64,000 bases of DNA, taken from the NCBI GenBank assembly GCA_030620095.1, contig JAUTXW010005211.1:186001-250000 (forward strand), in the 5' to 3' direction. Origin of the DNA: Kuschelorhynchus macadamiae. Its lineage: Eukaryota; Arthropoda; Insecta; Coleoptera; Curculionidae. Both the position numbers and the translations under genes were made by a program. Shown one piece after another: positions 1 to 11,159 of the stretch. The number at the start of each line of letters is the position of its first letter. The first letter of the stretch is position 1. The notes beneath the pieces were generated by a model. That model was not told the DNA's origin. It did no database searches and saw only the letters and a list, made by a program, of their open reading frames with translations.

Positions 1-485
1 AAGAAGTTTTACTTATGTTACGATCATAATCATCATATACGAAAGCTTACACTTGCAGTGCCAACCTAAAACTAAGCTTATGCCAAACCTAGAATTAAAC
101 TAAAGTAAAGTTTTAAGATTTTCAACTTAGGATATCCGAAAACAATTTACGTCTTCGTTCTTTTTGCGGAGCCTAACGTTGTGGAGTTCTGGCGGGTCGG
201 TCCGTTCATTCAACATTGGGGTCCCCTTGCGAGGCGTTTATAGGAAAGTACTCTTCACTCTGCTCTGCATAAGCTCGGGGATATTTGGGGAAGTGCAAGC
301 TAACCGCAGTTTAAGGAGAACTGTGCAACGTGCAACGTGTGTTTATCTCGCTAAGAATAAAGTGAAAATTTTCAAAAAACTAATATTTAAATTTAAAGAA
401 TCAGTAAATTTCTTTTACCCGGCACTTCCCTCGTTCCGAATATTTCCTTTTATTAAGAATAGTTATTTTTATTTATTTTTTTAGT
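1..485. other. Unassigned 5' edge, locally GC-richer
   Basis: About 160-345 is richer in G and C than its surroundings and holds a 106-codon plus-strand frame (164-484). The translation resembles no family I recognise, and its C-terminal half is low-complexity Lys/Phe sequence. It could be part of an exon or an old element whose rest lies outside the window. I see no promoter, splice pair or repeat match that would decide it. Confidence 0.2.
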
Positions 486-489
486 ATAC

Positions 490-3020
490 TGTCTTTTCAA
501 ATATTTCTGGTTGACGTCATTTTGTTCCATCATATTAGATTCGTACCAGTTAATCTATGTATCACGTTCAAATTTGGTGCAAGATTTGAAATCAGAGTCA
601 AGATTTTTTTACGCTGTTTTTCAAACATTTTATTTGGGCGCCATTATGTTTCAAGGACTTGAATTCGTATTATAATTTTACTAGTTTATATCTGTATAAC
701 ATTTAATGCTCGCCCAAGATTTTAAATTAATCTAATAAGTAGTTTTCAGGTTGAGTTTTTAAGTAATTTATTAGCTCCCATTTTATTTTGTTGTCTTGGA
801 TTCGTACCAAACTATTACAGGTTAATTCCCATGTAACACTTGATTTTTGTGCAAAATTGGAGTTAAATTGGATAATTAGTTTTTTAGTAATAATTTTTCT
901 ACCATTTCACTAGGCCGCCATTTTGTTCCGCCATATTGTATTTTTACCAAAATATTACCAGGTCCCCTCCCACTTAAACCTTAATTTTTTACCAAAATTT
1001 GAAATCAATAGAGTAAGTAGTTTTTCGCTCTTCGTTAACTATCAGACAGACCGACAGACAGACCAACGGAATTGAGAAAATATATTTTTTGGCATCTAGG
1101 GATGCTAAAACGTAAAAATAACTAAACCTGGAATTTTTTCGAGATTTCATTTGGCTACCATTTTGTTCCGCCATCTTTAACTCTTACCACAATAACCAGT
1201 TTATCTCTATACCAGAATTAATTCTTGCACAAAATTTGTAGTAGATTTCTCAGGCTGAATTTTTAAATACTTTAATAAGTCGCTATTTTGGATTCGTGCC
1301 AAAATTTTACTAGTTAATTACTACCAAAATACTTGATTTTTATGCAAAATTTAAGTTAAATTGGATAAGCAGTTTTTAGTGATTTTCTTTAATATTTGAC
1401 TAGGCTGCCATATCTCTGGTTTTAATTATCAATAATTATCAAAATATTACCAGGTCATTTCCATATGACTTCATTTTTGAGCAACATTTAAAGTCAACCG
1501 GATAAGTTGTTTTTTAGCTATGCCGTGAAAAGACAGACCGACAGACAGACCGGCGGAATTGAGAAAACATGTTTTCCGTTATCTAGGAACCACGAAACGC
1601 GGAGATCTGGTGATTTTTTTCACGATTACAATATTTTCCATTTAGGAGGGAAGTAATAAATTCAATAAGTAGTTTTTACATTGACACACACCGCGTTTTT
1701 GTTACGTCATTTTGAATTCGTAGCAGTTTATCCCTATATCACATTTAATTTTTCTGCAAAATTTAAAGTCATTTGAGTAAGATATTTTTTTTAATTTTTG
1801 GGCGCCATTTTGTTCTTCCATGCTTGCATAACATTTTAAATTAATCTAATAAATAGTTTTTTCAGGTTCATTTTTTAAATATTTTATTTGGTTACCATTT
1901 TGTTTTACTATCTTATATTCATAACAAAATGTTACTAGTCAGATGATTTTTGTGCAAAATTTGAGGTAAATTTGATGATAAGTTTTTTTAGTAATATTTG
2001 TTTTACTTTTCACTAGGCCGCCATCTTCTTCCGGCATATTGGATTTTTACCAAAATATTACCAGGTTATCCCCATATGACCTTTAAGTTTCGAATACAAT
2101 TTGAAGTCAGTCTGATAAGTAATTTTTAAGCTATGCCGCGACTAACAGACAGATATACAAACCGACAGACGGACCGACGGAGTCGATAAAACATATTTGT
2201 TGGCACCTGAGCGCTAAAACGTGAAGATATGTTAAACCTGAAAGTGTGTTTTTTTTTCACGATTATTCTATTTGGCCGCCATTTTGTCCCGCCATCTTGA
2301 ATTAGTACCACAATTTTAAAGTTCATTTCTATACCACAATTAGTTATAGCAAACAATTTAAAATCAGTCAATTAAGTGTTTTTTAGGCTGATATTTTAAA
2401 TATTTTATTAAACTGCCATTTTGTTCCGCCACCTTAGATTCGTACCAAAGTTTTATCAGTTGTTTCCTAGATAATACTTGATTTTTATTTTTGTGCAAAA
2501 TTAATATTGGATAATTCGTTTTTTAGTGATATGTTTTTAACAGTTCACTAGGTTGCCATTTTGTTAGGTCATATTCAATTTTTACCAAAATTTAAAGTGA
2601 ATCGGGTAAGTAGTTTTTAGCTAAGCCGCGAAGTGACTGAAAGACAGACCGACAGACAGATAAATGGGATTGAAAAAACATATTGTTTTTCACAATTACA
2701 AATATTTTATTTGGCCGCAATTTTCTTCAAAATCTTGAATTCGAACCACAATTTTACGGCCTAGTGAAATTTAAAAAAATACATATTACTAAAAAACATT
2801 TCACTAGGCCATCATATCGTTTTGCCAAATTGGATTTTTACCAAAATATTACCAGGTCATCCCCATATGACCCTTAATTTTTGACCAAATTTTGAAGTCA
2901 ATCGGGAAAGTAGTTTTTTAGCTATGCCGCGAACAGACAGACAGACAGGTAGACAGACCGACGGAATTGAGAAAACATGTTTTTCAGTTTTTAAAAATTA
3001 CAATACTTCTCTTTTACGAC
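490..3020 (+). repeat. Tandem copies of a dispersed ~0.5 kb repeat
   Basis: Two signatures recur. One is a CCGCCATTTTGTTCCGCCAT-like block followed by ATTCGTACCAAAATTTTACCAG. The other is a purine-rich block (CAGACAGACCGACAGACAGA, then ACGGAATTGAGAAAACAT). The second begins near 1044, 1532, 2145, 2643 and 2932, giving unit lengths of roughly 290-615 bp. The run ends near 3020 with CAATACTTCTCTTTTACGACGGAAATAAAAAG. No coding capacity was recognised. Further copies lie at 24835-24960, 25600-26612, 50560-50875 and, inverted, 52065-52725, so this is an interspersed family. The tandem structure with a short terminal hairpin suggests a non-autonomous element, but the class is unknown. Confidence 0.75.
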
Positions 3021-3396
3021 GGAAATAAAAAGACATAACATGTGTTGAGATTTTGGAGACAGAAAATCTTTCAGTTGAAAATATTTGTGAGATATCAGCA
3101 ATAGAGCTTAGTTATTATATTGGCAATATATATAAACCTAATATCTTTACAAAAATATCACAAAATAAAAAATTGTAAAAATTGAGATTGTATTGTTCAT
3201 TTTAACGTAAACACTAAAAATACCACTGACTTATTAGATATATTGTATAGCTACAGCTTCACAGAGAAAATATATAAGAAAAAACAACAATTTTAAATAC
3301 CCTGGATAATATTTGAGATCATTTTGTTGCTATTATATTTATTGATAAAAGTTAAGAACATGATGTTTGATATTTATAATCAACAGCAAAAGTTAT

Positions 3397-3468
3397 GGTA
3401 CGAGCGGGGATCGAAACCGCACCTCTGGATCACTAGTCCACCGCTCTAACCAATTGCGCTATCGTACC
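3397..3468 (-). tRNA. tRNA-like sequence (Thr-AGT-like), probably pseudogene or SINE head
   Basis: On the minus strand a 72-nt cloverleaf can be drawn. The 7-bp acceptor stem GGTACGA/TCGTACC is perfect. The A box is TAGCGCAATTGG, the anticodon loop CTAGTGA (anticodon AGT, threonine), and the T arm is close to GGTTCGATCC. Defects: one mismatch in the D stem, a G-G mismatch at the top of the anticodon stem, and a T replacing the G that closes the T loop. That G is present in the second copy at 3742. The sequence downstream of the acceptor is shared with that copy. A tRNA-derived repeat or decayed tRNA is therefore more likely than an active gene. Confidence 0.55.
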
Positions 3469-3717
3469 ACTGATAAGCAATTCGTTAGAACTTGTACATA
3501 TTCAAACCCACCAGTATCATAACCATTGTTGATCCTGCCAAATATTCTAACCTTATGGCGCGGCATTCCTGACTGGACGTCAAATCTGACATTGCTAGTA
3601 GGTGCCGTCCATAATAGTAAATTTTATAATTTTACGTTATGCCCGTAAAAGCCAAATTTTGAATAGAAGTATTTTATCAGTTTATTTTCAAAACTGTAAA
3701 ATATTTTTTTGGAAATA
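3469..3717. other. Spacer between tRNA-like copies
   Basis: No gene, repeat signature or structure recognised. Confidence 0.3.
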
Positions 3718-3772
3718 TTTATAATCAACAGCAAAAGTTATGGTACGGGCGGGGATCGAACCCGCACCTCTG
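3718..3772 (-). repeat. Truncated second tRNA-like copy with same tail
   Basis: Repeats the acceptor 3' side, T arm (CGGGTTCGATCCCCG on the minus strand) and the ~27-bp tail of the copy at 3397-3468. The tail reads TATTTATAATCAACAGCAAA on the plus strand. It stops abruptly after the variable region. A 5' truncation next to a shared 3' tail is the pattern left by retroposition of a tRNA-derived SINE. Confidence 0.6.
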
Positions 3773-4589
3773 TAAAATTATGAAATTTACTATAATGTAC
3801 TATAATTTATTTGCAGCTATTTTAAAAACGTTGGAACTGGATAATATGGTGTGTTCGTTTTTTATTTCTTGTTGCATGTCTTGTTGATTTTATTGTAAAG
3901 TAATTATTATACCTTTCTGCGTCATCGAAAGAATTGTTTGTTTACTTTGGCAACAGTGTTAAATAAACCTCTTTTAGATCTGGAAGGTTTGTATTAGCTA
4001 AAATTTTTTGCAAGTAGTCAAGTGTTTGTATTTATGAATTTTTGAACATAAAAAGTTTTGGGTTGCATCTGCGATAGTTATTGTTTCGTTACATTTTTCT
4101 AAAAGGTGTTGTATGTTATAGATGCAGCTCTCGATCTGCGTAAGATTTATATGATAAAGAGGTGTGTGTAATGTTTATTTGAGCTAGGAATAAGAAAAGG
4201 ATAGGATTTTTAATTCGTTTCACTTCTAAAGTTGTCACCATGGACAGTGCCAGAAATAAAAGGAAGTGTCTTATCTGAAACAATTAGATGTCGTTGTGGT
4301 TTAAGTATCTTTTTGTGAATATTTATCTTACTTTCTTTTAGGCTTTTAATTTTGATCTTTGTAGAAATGTTTTCGCAGATATCAGTTTTTTGGTATCGAT
4401 AGGAATTTCGCCTTGTCTGTTTTTATTAGCTTTGTCTAGGTTAGATATGTTGAGATAAAACTTTTGCTCCACGGAAAGCTCTAAGTGATTTTTATAATCG
4501 AGTTTGCCTCCGACGATTGGAAAAGGCCTAATTGTTAGATCACTCTGCGTAGAATTATTATCTGACAAAACTGGGTAATTCATGTAAGT

Positions 4590-4960
4590 GTTTTCTTTAG
4601 GTTTTTTTGTCTTTTATTGTGAGGATGGTTTCGTTCAATGTTGAGTGTAGTCGTCCTCTAGGGCTGTTTGAATTTGGGTTATGTGGCGTATAATAATGAA
4701 TTTCTCTTTGATGAAGAGAACATAGGTTTCGAATGCTTGTCCCAATTTTGAAAATCTCTTAATTAAGGTTAGAAATGAGGTGTTATGTGTTATATTTATA
4801 CGTATATATGGTCAAAAGGTTCGTATCCTATAAGGTTTAAATACTAACTTATTTTAAGTGTCTTTCGTATTTGTATTTTTGACAGATTTCACAGAGGTTT
4901 ACGTAAGTTTTTACTAGATTAGGCCACTAGAAATTATTTTAAAAATATTTTCGGAAGATT
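4590..4960 (-). pseudogene. Gypsy integrase fragments
   Basis: Minus-strand translation around 4860-4935 gives YWPNLVKTYVNLCEICQKYK. This is the second half of the H2C2 zinc-binding domain at the start of Ty3/gypsy integrases (Cys-x2-Cys is visible). Around 4610-4700 a different frame gives YYTPHNPNSNSPRGRLHST, which matches the end of the integrase catalytic core after the conserved glutamate region. The core between them is short and broken, so most of the DDE domain is lost or unreadable. Confidence 0.65.
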
Positions 4961-5242
4961 TTCAAAATTATTGCTTCTATTGTTTTAATCTTTAAAATGT
5001 AAATCTTTGGTTGTAAAGGGTTCTTTTTTATTTTAGATATCACTTCTTTTAATGGGTCATTATTTAAAAACACATATATTTGGTGTTTGTCAAAAATGTG
5101 TTGCTTTTGATCTTGATCTTTTGATTTGGTTATTGTTAGAGTATCTACAAACTACTAGATTTTTATTACATTAAGAGATTTTTGTACATAAGGGACTCCT
5201 ATTATTGGATGTACTACGCTGGAATTTTGTGATTCTGAGTTA

Positions 5243-5775
5243 CTAGCAGGTTTTTGTTTTGATCGTTATATCTGAGATTAAGTTTATCTTTGGACTTTTA
5301 GGTCGTTCGGGAATCTCGTTTTCGTTACAAATTTTGCTTAAAATTTCGTCGAGATCTTTGCATGGTAGTGGTAATATTTTATCAGGGTCGAATTTGGGTA
5401 GTATGGATATTTGGGCGTCTTCGATAGGGTTAATATGAATTGATGGTAGTGAGTCTGCATTTGTGTTCTTTTTACCTTTTTTATAAATAATCTCGTAGTC
5501 GTACTTTTCTAGTTTTAAGTACCTTTGCACTAGTTTAGAGTTAGGCTCTTTGATTGAGAATAGCTATAAAAGAGGTTTATGTTCGGTGACTATTTTAAAT
5601 CGGGTATCAAAAAGATACGGCCTAAAATATTTTGTAACCCAAACTTAGCTAGTAATTCTTTTTCAGTAGTACTGTAGTTAAGTCCCGCAACATTAAGGGT
5701 ACATGAAGCATAAGCTATAGGTAAGTATTTACCTATTGGACTTTGCGATAAGACGGCTCCGATAGCATAGTTCAA
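5243..5775 (-). pseudogene. Gypsy RNase H remnant
   Basis: Two minus-strand frames. That at 5590-5775 begins NYAIGAVLSQSPIGKYLPIA and continues with YSTTEKELLA, the hallmark start of the Ty3/gypsy RNase H domain after its DAS motif. That at 5243-5530 holds EYDYEIIYKKGKKNTNAD-like sequence ending in DSLPS, equivalent to the usual NxADxLSR end of RNase H. A frameshift near 5530-5590 separates them. After the RNase H end comes a linker leading to the integrase. Confidence 0.75.
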
Positions 5776-6160
5776 GGCATCGAAAATGTGTATGTTCGAC
5801 GTTATGATTTTTCTTCAGACAGTTTGTCAGAGGTTTAGTCAGGTGGGAAAAGTTTTTTATACATTTCCTGTAATATCCAACTAGTCCCAGAAGAGATTTT
5901 ATTTCTTTGGGTGTTTTGAGTATTGGAATTTTTTGGATTGCTCCGATCTTTTTCGGGTTTGGTTTTATATCATCGGGTGTTATAACATGGCTTCTTGTAT
6001 GGACGTAGGAAAAATAATGATATCGTCCAAGGATACTAAACATATTTTGCCTTGAAGTTTTTTAGGACTCTTTGGAAGGGGGCTGTGGCATTTTTTAGTG
6101 CAAATGGCATGTGAATAAATTCATAATGTCCGTTTTCGATATTAAATGGTTTCGATAACA
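5776..6160 (-). pseudogene. Gypsy reverse transcriptase, palm/thumb part
   Basis: Minus-strand translation near 6060-6155 gives NGHYEFIHMPFALKNATAPF (RT motif around the conserved MPFGLxNAPxTFQ). Near 6000-6050 it gives GKICLVSLDDIIIF, the catalytic YLDDI box with the first residues altered to V-S. Then 5800-5990 gives IKPNPKKIGAIQ, TPKEIKSLLGLVGYYRKCIK and NFSHLTKPLT, the standard thumb/connection segment. A frame change occurs between the catalytic box and the thumb. Together with 7150-7500 this was one RT before insertion. Confidence 0.8.
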
Positions 6161-6164
6161 ATGA

Positions 6165-7140
6165 CGGCTGGTGCATTGGAACTGCGAAGCTGCAGAACAC
6201 GCCGACAATTCGTATTTTTTTAAATATTTTTGTTTAAAAAACAAATACGAGAATAAATCTCTAACATCCCTGAAGATGTTTTCTATCACGGCAACAAGAA
6301 CACCGCAAGTTTCACGGCCTGAAGATCTCCAGTGTAGGCTCGTTCTCCGCCGCGGCCGGGCGAGAGACTGTGACAACGAACAATTTTTTAAAATAACGTC
6401 GGATTGGTCGAGCGCCGCACGTAGCTTAATATGGCAATATAGATATGGATTATTATTTCGATTCAGCTGCTCGACCGTGTTTTGTTAAATCGTTCGTTCT
6501 ATTGGTTCTATTTAGTCGCATAAATATTGAATTGAGTATTTACAAATTCATAATTTTAGCTCTTTAGCGTACGATTAGTTCTATTTAGTTGCATAAATAT
6601 GAATTCAATCGAGTATTTAGAAATTTATAATTTTAGCTCTTTGGCGTACAATTGGTTCTATTTAGTTGCATAAATATGAAATCAACCTAGTGTTTACAAA
6701 TTCGATTAAGATTAAAGAGCTTGGTCGACCGACGCGACACCACAAATAAACATTGAAGTTAGTAGATCCAGAAATGCACGGAAGAGAGAGTAATGGCGGG
6801 GGAGTAAGTAAGAAAAACTTCACTAAGAAAAAAAAAATAAATGAAAAAAGGTCCGCACTCTTGTATAGCTACCTAGTATAATTCGTTCATATATAAGTCT
6901 GGACCCTTCAGCTTTGAACAAAATTAATTTGATATAATTTGTATTAATTTATTGGAAAATGAAATAATTTCAACCTGAAATATGATTTTGCCAAAAAAAT
7001 AAAATATTGGGTGGGGGGGGGGGTTGTGCCCTTCATGTCCGTCTCTGAGTTAAATATAGATTATAGTAAAACAAAGTGGTTTTTTGCTTGCGTATTTTTA
7101 ATGCAGAACACACCCTTGGACATCTCACGCGCCGCCACTG
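6165..7140. mobile_element. ~1 kb insertion splitting the gypsy RT
   Basis: The RT reading breaks just after the triplets for FNIENG (about 6155) and resumes at GRCQYF (about 7150). The intervening ~975 bp therefore interrupt the element and have replaced about 20 RT codons. The edges are CAATGACGGCTGG on the left and, reverse-complemented, CAGTGGCGGCGCGTGAG on the right. These are similar over about 10 bases, as in hAT-type TIRs, but no clean 8-bp target duplication is visible. The insert has a GC-rich part (6300-6420), a tandem array (6501-6725) and a poly-G tract near 7013. No protein was recognised. Confidence 0.5.
6501..6725 (+). repeat. Tandem array, three ~75-bp units
   Basis: Units start at 6501, 6574 and 6651 with ATTGGTTCTATTTAGTTGCA, followed by TAAATATGAA and, in the first two, TAATTTTAGCTCTTTGGCGTA. 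The units differ by a few substitutions and short indels; the third is partial. The array lies in the insertion within the gypsy RT and may be a subterminal repeat of that element. Confidence 0.75.
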
Positions 7141-7149
7141 ATAGTAAAA

Positions 7150-7500
7150 TATTGACATCTTCCAAGTTTGTCTAATATATCAGAAATATTAGGTATTGGA
7201 TACCTATCGTCGATTGTTTTTTCATTAGTTTTTCGGTGAGTGATCACAATGCGCCATTTTTCTTTACCTGACGCATCAACCTTTTTTGGAACTGTCCAAA
7301 TTTGTTTTTGAACCTCTTGTTTTTATGTATGGTATTTATGTGATTTAGTACGGATGGGGACGTCATCAGTTGTTTTAATTTCGTGTTTGACCTGTTGGGT
7401 TAAAGTTAATTTTTTATCAGGTTTGTAAAGTACATCTGGGAATTGTATAATTAATTTTTTTAATTGTGATTTTTTTTCTTCATTTAGATGTTGTAAACGA
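7150..7500 (-). pseudogene. Gypsy reverse transcriptase, N-terminal part
   Basis: Minus-strand translation gives KEKWRIVITHRKTNEKTIDD followed by RYPIPNISDILDKLGRCQYF, the classical fingers region of Ty3/gypsy RT, preceded by a PxxxxPIRTKSHKYHTQKQEV-like block. It stops where the TLDLxSGF catalytic segment should begin; that segment is missing because of the insertion at 6165-7140. A single stop and few frameshifts suggest moderate age. Confidence 0.8.
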
Positions 7501-8282
7501 ATAAGAGAGAAATCACATTTGTCTTCGGAATCTGCAAATTTGTAGTATTTGGATCAAAAAATTGGGTTTTTTTCTCTCATAGAGTTTAGGTGGAAATGTA
7601 TCAGGACACTTTCGTTTATAAGATTTCGAATTTTAAGTAATATTGTGTTATTTTTTTACTGTTAAGAGAAAGGGTGGAATTTCTTTGATATTATTATTCA
7701 TGGGCAAAAATCATTTGAACTATTATTCAAAATTATAGACAATGGTGGTACGTTGCAGTGTTTATTTTTATTTATTACCGGTAGAAGAGAACATTTAGAA
7801 TTTTTAATAATAGTGTAGATATGTATTACGCGAGATATCATCAGGGCACCTCAGATGATTCTCTAAAAGATGTTTTTGCAACTATATGTTCAAAATGGTG
7901 CACTGGTCTACTTTATATATTTATAGACTGGGTAAGGAAAATTGTTAATTTCTATTCTCTTGGTTTTTCTCGAAATTTTCAAAATAAGGGTGGTAGTCAT
8001 TGTTTCCAAAATTATCAAATACACGTTCCTCCGTATAATAATCATCTGATAAATCGTTTTCTGAATATAATGGGGTACCATCCGCTAGGTATGTTATTTC
8101 TCTAAAAACTAGAGGATTTCTTTGGGAATATTGAAGGTTTGAATTTTGGCGTATAGTCTTCGAGTATTTCTGTCTGTATAGAAAGCATTCTGCTTAATGT
8201 AGACATGGGCTTTAGAAAATACTCCTTTTGGTTTTTCAAAAACTTGTTTGTTTCTTAGAAACTGATGTTGCATTGGTTTACT
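7501..8282. other. Rearranged part of the gypsy remnant
   Basis: No protease was recognised where it would be expected. The stretch 7775-7893 is an inverted copy of gag sequence from 8934-9054. A 33-bp string beginning TTTATATATTTATAGACTGG at 7910 recurs in direct orientation at 8282. The plus-strand frame at 7821-8105 is a by-product of this inverted copy, not a gene. Confidence 0.6.
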
Positions 8283-9175
8283 TTATATATTTATAGACTG
8301 GGTAAGGAAAATTGGTTTTGGGGTAAAATTATTGTTACTAGAATTTGGAAAATGGTTCTGGAATGGTCTCGAACTCATATTCATTGGATTCGGAAAATAT
8401 AGCTTAAAATTTTTAGATATAGTTGCGGGCTGATAATTGTATATGGGCTGTGAATTTCTTTCTATTGGACTACATTTATTTTGAATTGCGAATTTTTTGT
8501 TTGGGAACAAACGAACGGGTGTTTATTTCTTGCGCAAGTAAAGAATGGTAAGAACAATAGAGTTTATATTTTTGATATTATCTGGGTATTGATACTGTAT
8601 AATTGTGCATAATTCAATAGGGGAATTAGACATAAAAACGGTGCTGCTGTTAATTCTGTTTGTTTGATTAAATCATGTTTTGTGCCACGACTTAATGTAT
8701 TATCTGCCGCTTTTTTTTTGTTATACGAGTTTTTAATATTTTGATACGTTCTATAAAATCTAAAACATTTTCATTCTTATTCCTACTTAAAAAGTTTAGT
8801 TCTTGTGCTAAAACTTGCCTGTTTACGCGATTTCCAATTTGTTGCCTAAAAGCTATTAATTTGCGGCCATGTTGTTAGATCTGGTCTACACAGTAAACAA
8901 TCACTAGCTTCGTCAACTATTTTTGAACATATAGTTGCAAAAACATCTTTTAGAGAATCATCTGAGGTGCTCTGATGATATCTCGCGTAATACTTATATC
9001 TATGATGATATCTATACTATAATTAAAAATTCTAAATGTTCTCTTCTACCGGTAATTTTTTTTAAGGTATGTGCAATTTCTTTTGCGACAATAAGCGATG
9101 TCATATTTATTTAAGAGTCGGTTATAGTTATATCAGAAATAGCAGAAATTATATTTTCGATGTCAGAATCTGATA
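8283..9175 (-). pseudogene. Gypsy gag remnant
   Basis: Minus-strand frames yield TSDDSLKDVFATICSKIVDE, then a Cys-Arg-Pro-Asp-Leu block and DLIKQTELTAAPFL. The frame at 8283-8510 is rich in Asn, Pro, Phe and Gln (for example NHFPNSSNNNFTPKPIF). This combination of a helical capsid-like part followed by an Asn/Pro-rich tail resembles gag of 17.6/297-type gypsy elements. No CCHC zinc knuckle was found. Several frameshifts and stops are present. Confidence 0.6.
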
Positions 9176-9180
9176 CTCAA

Positions 9181-9620
9181 ACTAACTCTTAAATGGAAAA
9201 TAGAAATAAATTCACAATTTGAAAAATCGACACACAATTTACAAAAAATGGGGAGAGGAGAGGAAACCTCACTTACGATCCGCTGTTTTGTTGGATTACA
9301 ATTTGGGTTTTTCTTCCTGGAGATTCTTGAATCTTAGCAAACAGTTGAAACTGACGATCTTCCAGAACAGGATTTCACGAACAGACTTTATAAACACTGC
9401 CAAAAGATCTCTCAAAGAGATTGCCAGTTACATAACTTATTTTCGAAAACCACTTTTTAAAAAACAATTTAATCGAAAATAAATGTTTATAACAAATTTG
9501 ACTGAAATTTTGAAACAGACTAACTACAAATGCTCGAAGATTAACTGCAAGGGAATAATAATTAGTTTATAGTTTGTTTATACGTGTATAAAAACGCAGA
9601 GTAGACAATATGCTATGGTT
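9181..9620. other. Region beyond gag; LTR not demonstrated
   Basis: Would be the leader or LTR of the gypsy element if still present. I found no repeat of it at the other end of the element. The plus-strand 87-codon frame at 9219-9482 resembles nothing known to me. Confidence 0.25.
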
Positions 9621-9624
9621 GCAG

Positions 9625-9905
9625 GTGCGAATGATGTCAACTTGAGTTCATCATGGGTATATGACCAGATGCTTGACCTGTGCGTCGCATATTTTTGGTG
9701 ACTACATCCAAATACTATGTGGTGTTCCTCAGGGTTTGATCTTGTCACCCTTATTATTCCTTATTTCATTAGTTTAATGATACAAATATGACTGTTTTGG
9801 ATAACGAAGTATTTCTTTTTGCAATGATACAACTTCTTTAAAAAAACAGGGACCTAAACTTAGTAATACAAAAACCATTGAAAGTATAAGGACTATACTA
9901 TAAAT
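9625..9905 (+). pseudogene. Non-LTR retrotransposon RT fragment
   Basis: Plus-strand translation gives TCASHIFGDYIQILCGVPQG followed by LILSPLLFLISL. The GVPQGxxLxPLLF motif is diagnostic of non-LTR reverse transcriptases. Roughly 90 bases later a frameshifted LFA-x-DTTSL marks the catalytic FADD box. The fragment has no recognisable endonuclease or 3' end nearby. Confidence 0.75.
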
Positions 9906-11159
9906 GTAGCATAACTGTGGCATAAATACAAATTAAAATACCTATTTGTATATAATATCGTTTAACATTAATAAAATCTACAGAAAGAAAGAAAAAGAAC
10001 GGGGTCTTGCTTAAGAAAATGTGATGTCAGTTAGACACTCGTTTATACTTGCAATATGCTTTTTTGATCCTTTGCCTGACATCTTGTTACCAAAAGTTAA
10101 TTATGTATCTTGCGAGGTATGTAGTTGAGTAAAGTGTCTGCATCTGTATTTTTCTTGTGACTAAGAAATATACTACGATATAAAAAAATATGAAAATAAA
10201 CAAACATAATTTTTTAAATAATTAAGGTGAATTTCATGAAAAATAATATCTAAACTGTTCTTAATTATTCGTAATATATTATTCAAATGTTTCTTAGTGA
10301 TAGCTGATAATGATGATGTGATTATGTCAACGCAGATCCCATTGAAATGCGCCAACTAAGTTAAAATAGGTTTGTGTTTAATGGATTTCATTTTTACGTG
10401 AATTAGTGGGTGCTGCAAGATATTTTGTGGATTATGTACATGTTTGCTTCCTAATGGTGTTGAAATGGGCAAGTTTCTTTGGAGTGTTATCTGTCTTCTG
10501 TTCTGTTCTGTTCATCACTTTCTGCGATGGTGACTAGTATTTACACGAAGTGATTAGAAATCCATCTTATAGAAACGTCAAAAATTAATTTAATTTGGTT
10601 GAGACATAGCGTCGAAACTTTGGCCGGGTTTATATTTTCTTGTTGTTCTAATTACTCAGAACTGTAACTATTCTGCGGCAACAAAGCAGGTTGTCATTAG
10701 ATTATAATATAACTATAATATCCCTTGATATAAGAAGTAAACAACATCGGAACCATACAGAACAAATGCAACATCCCGTTCGGGTATGTTTAGTCAATAT
10801 CCATATATCAGATGTGTAAAGACGTACTTGTACCAAAATGTCATGCTTCAATACATTACTGCACACGACTTTTTTATACAGGTTGGCTGCTATATTCTGA
10901 TATTTAAGGCGATAAGATGGTTTTGACTTCGAGGTAAAGGGGCTAAAATTAAGACAGAAGAATTCATTATGTTGAAGAGGGAGAAAGATTGAGGGAGAGA
11001 GAGAAATAGAGAGATGAAGTCATAAGAAAACCGTGGTCCTGAGCGTGGAATTTCTCTCTCTGTTTTTTTAGATAAACTGTTATATGTAAGGTACCATAGT
11101 GCAGAATTGATTTTTATAGTTTGTAGATTGTAACATTGTCTCGCTTTATGTTGGTGTAA
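9906..11159. other. No gene seen
   Basis: AT-rich, with a short GA-rich tract near 10975-11020. Possibly further decayed LINE sequence at its start. Nothing else recognised. Confidence 0.3.

Larger units (their letters stand above)
3780..9180 (-). mobile_element. Ty3/gypsy LTR retrotransposon remnant
   Basis: Reading the minus strand, pieces appear in the usual order gag, (protease not seen), reverse transcriptase, RNase H, integrase, from about 9175 down to 4590. All frames carry stops or frameshifts. The RT is split by a ~1 kb insertion (about 6165-7140), and part of gag is copied in inverted orientation at 7775-7893. No convincing LTR pair, primer-binding site or target duplication was found, so the ends are approximate. 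The stretch 3830-4590, downstream of integrase, has short minus-strand frames (one at 4338-4583) that I could not assign. The copy is clearly immobile. Confidence 0.8.

Noticed and set aside
2065..3020. Helitron 3' end in the dispersed repeat
   Set aside because: The terminal hairpin is suggestive, but no CTRR terminus or TC 5' end is visible.
6171..6488. 105-codon plus-strand frame with Arg-rich centre
   Set aside because: Lies in the insertion that disrupts the gypsy RT, resembles no family, and has an overlapping minus-strand frame of similar length.
6501..6725. Possible CRISPR-like spaced repeats
   Set aside because: Units are contiguous tandem copies without unique spacers, in a eukaryotic transposon context.
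7821..8105. Plus-strand frame TSDDSLKDVF...
   Set aside because: Inverted duplicate of gypsy gag sequence fused to unrelated sequence, not an independent gene.
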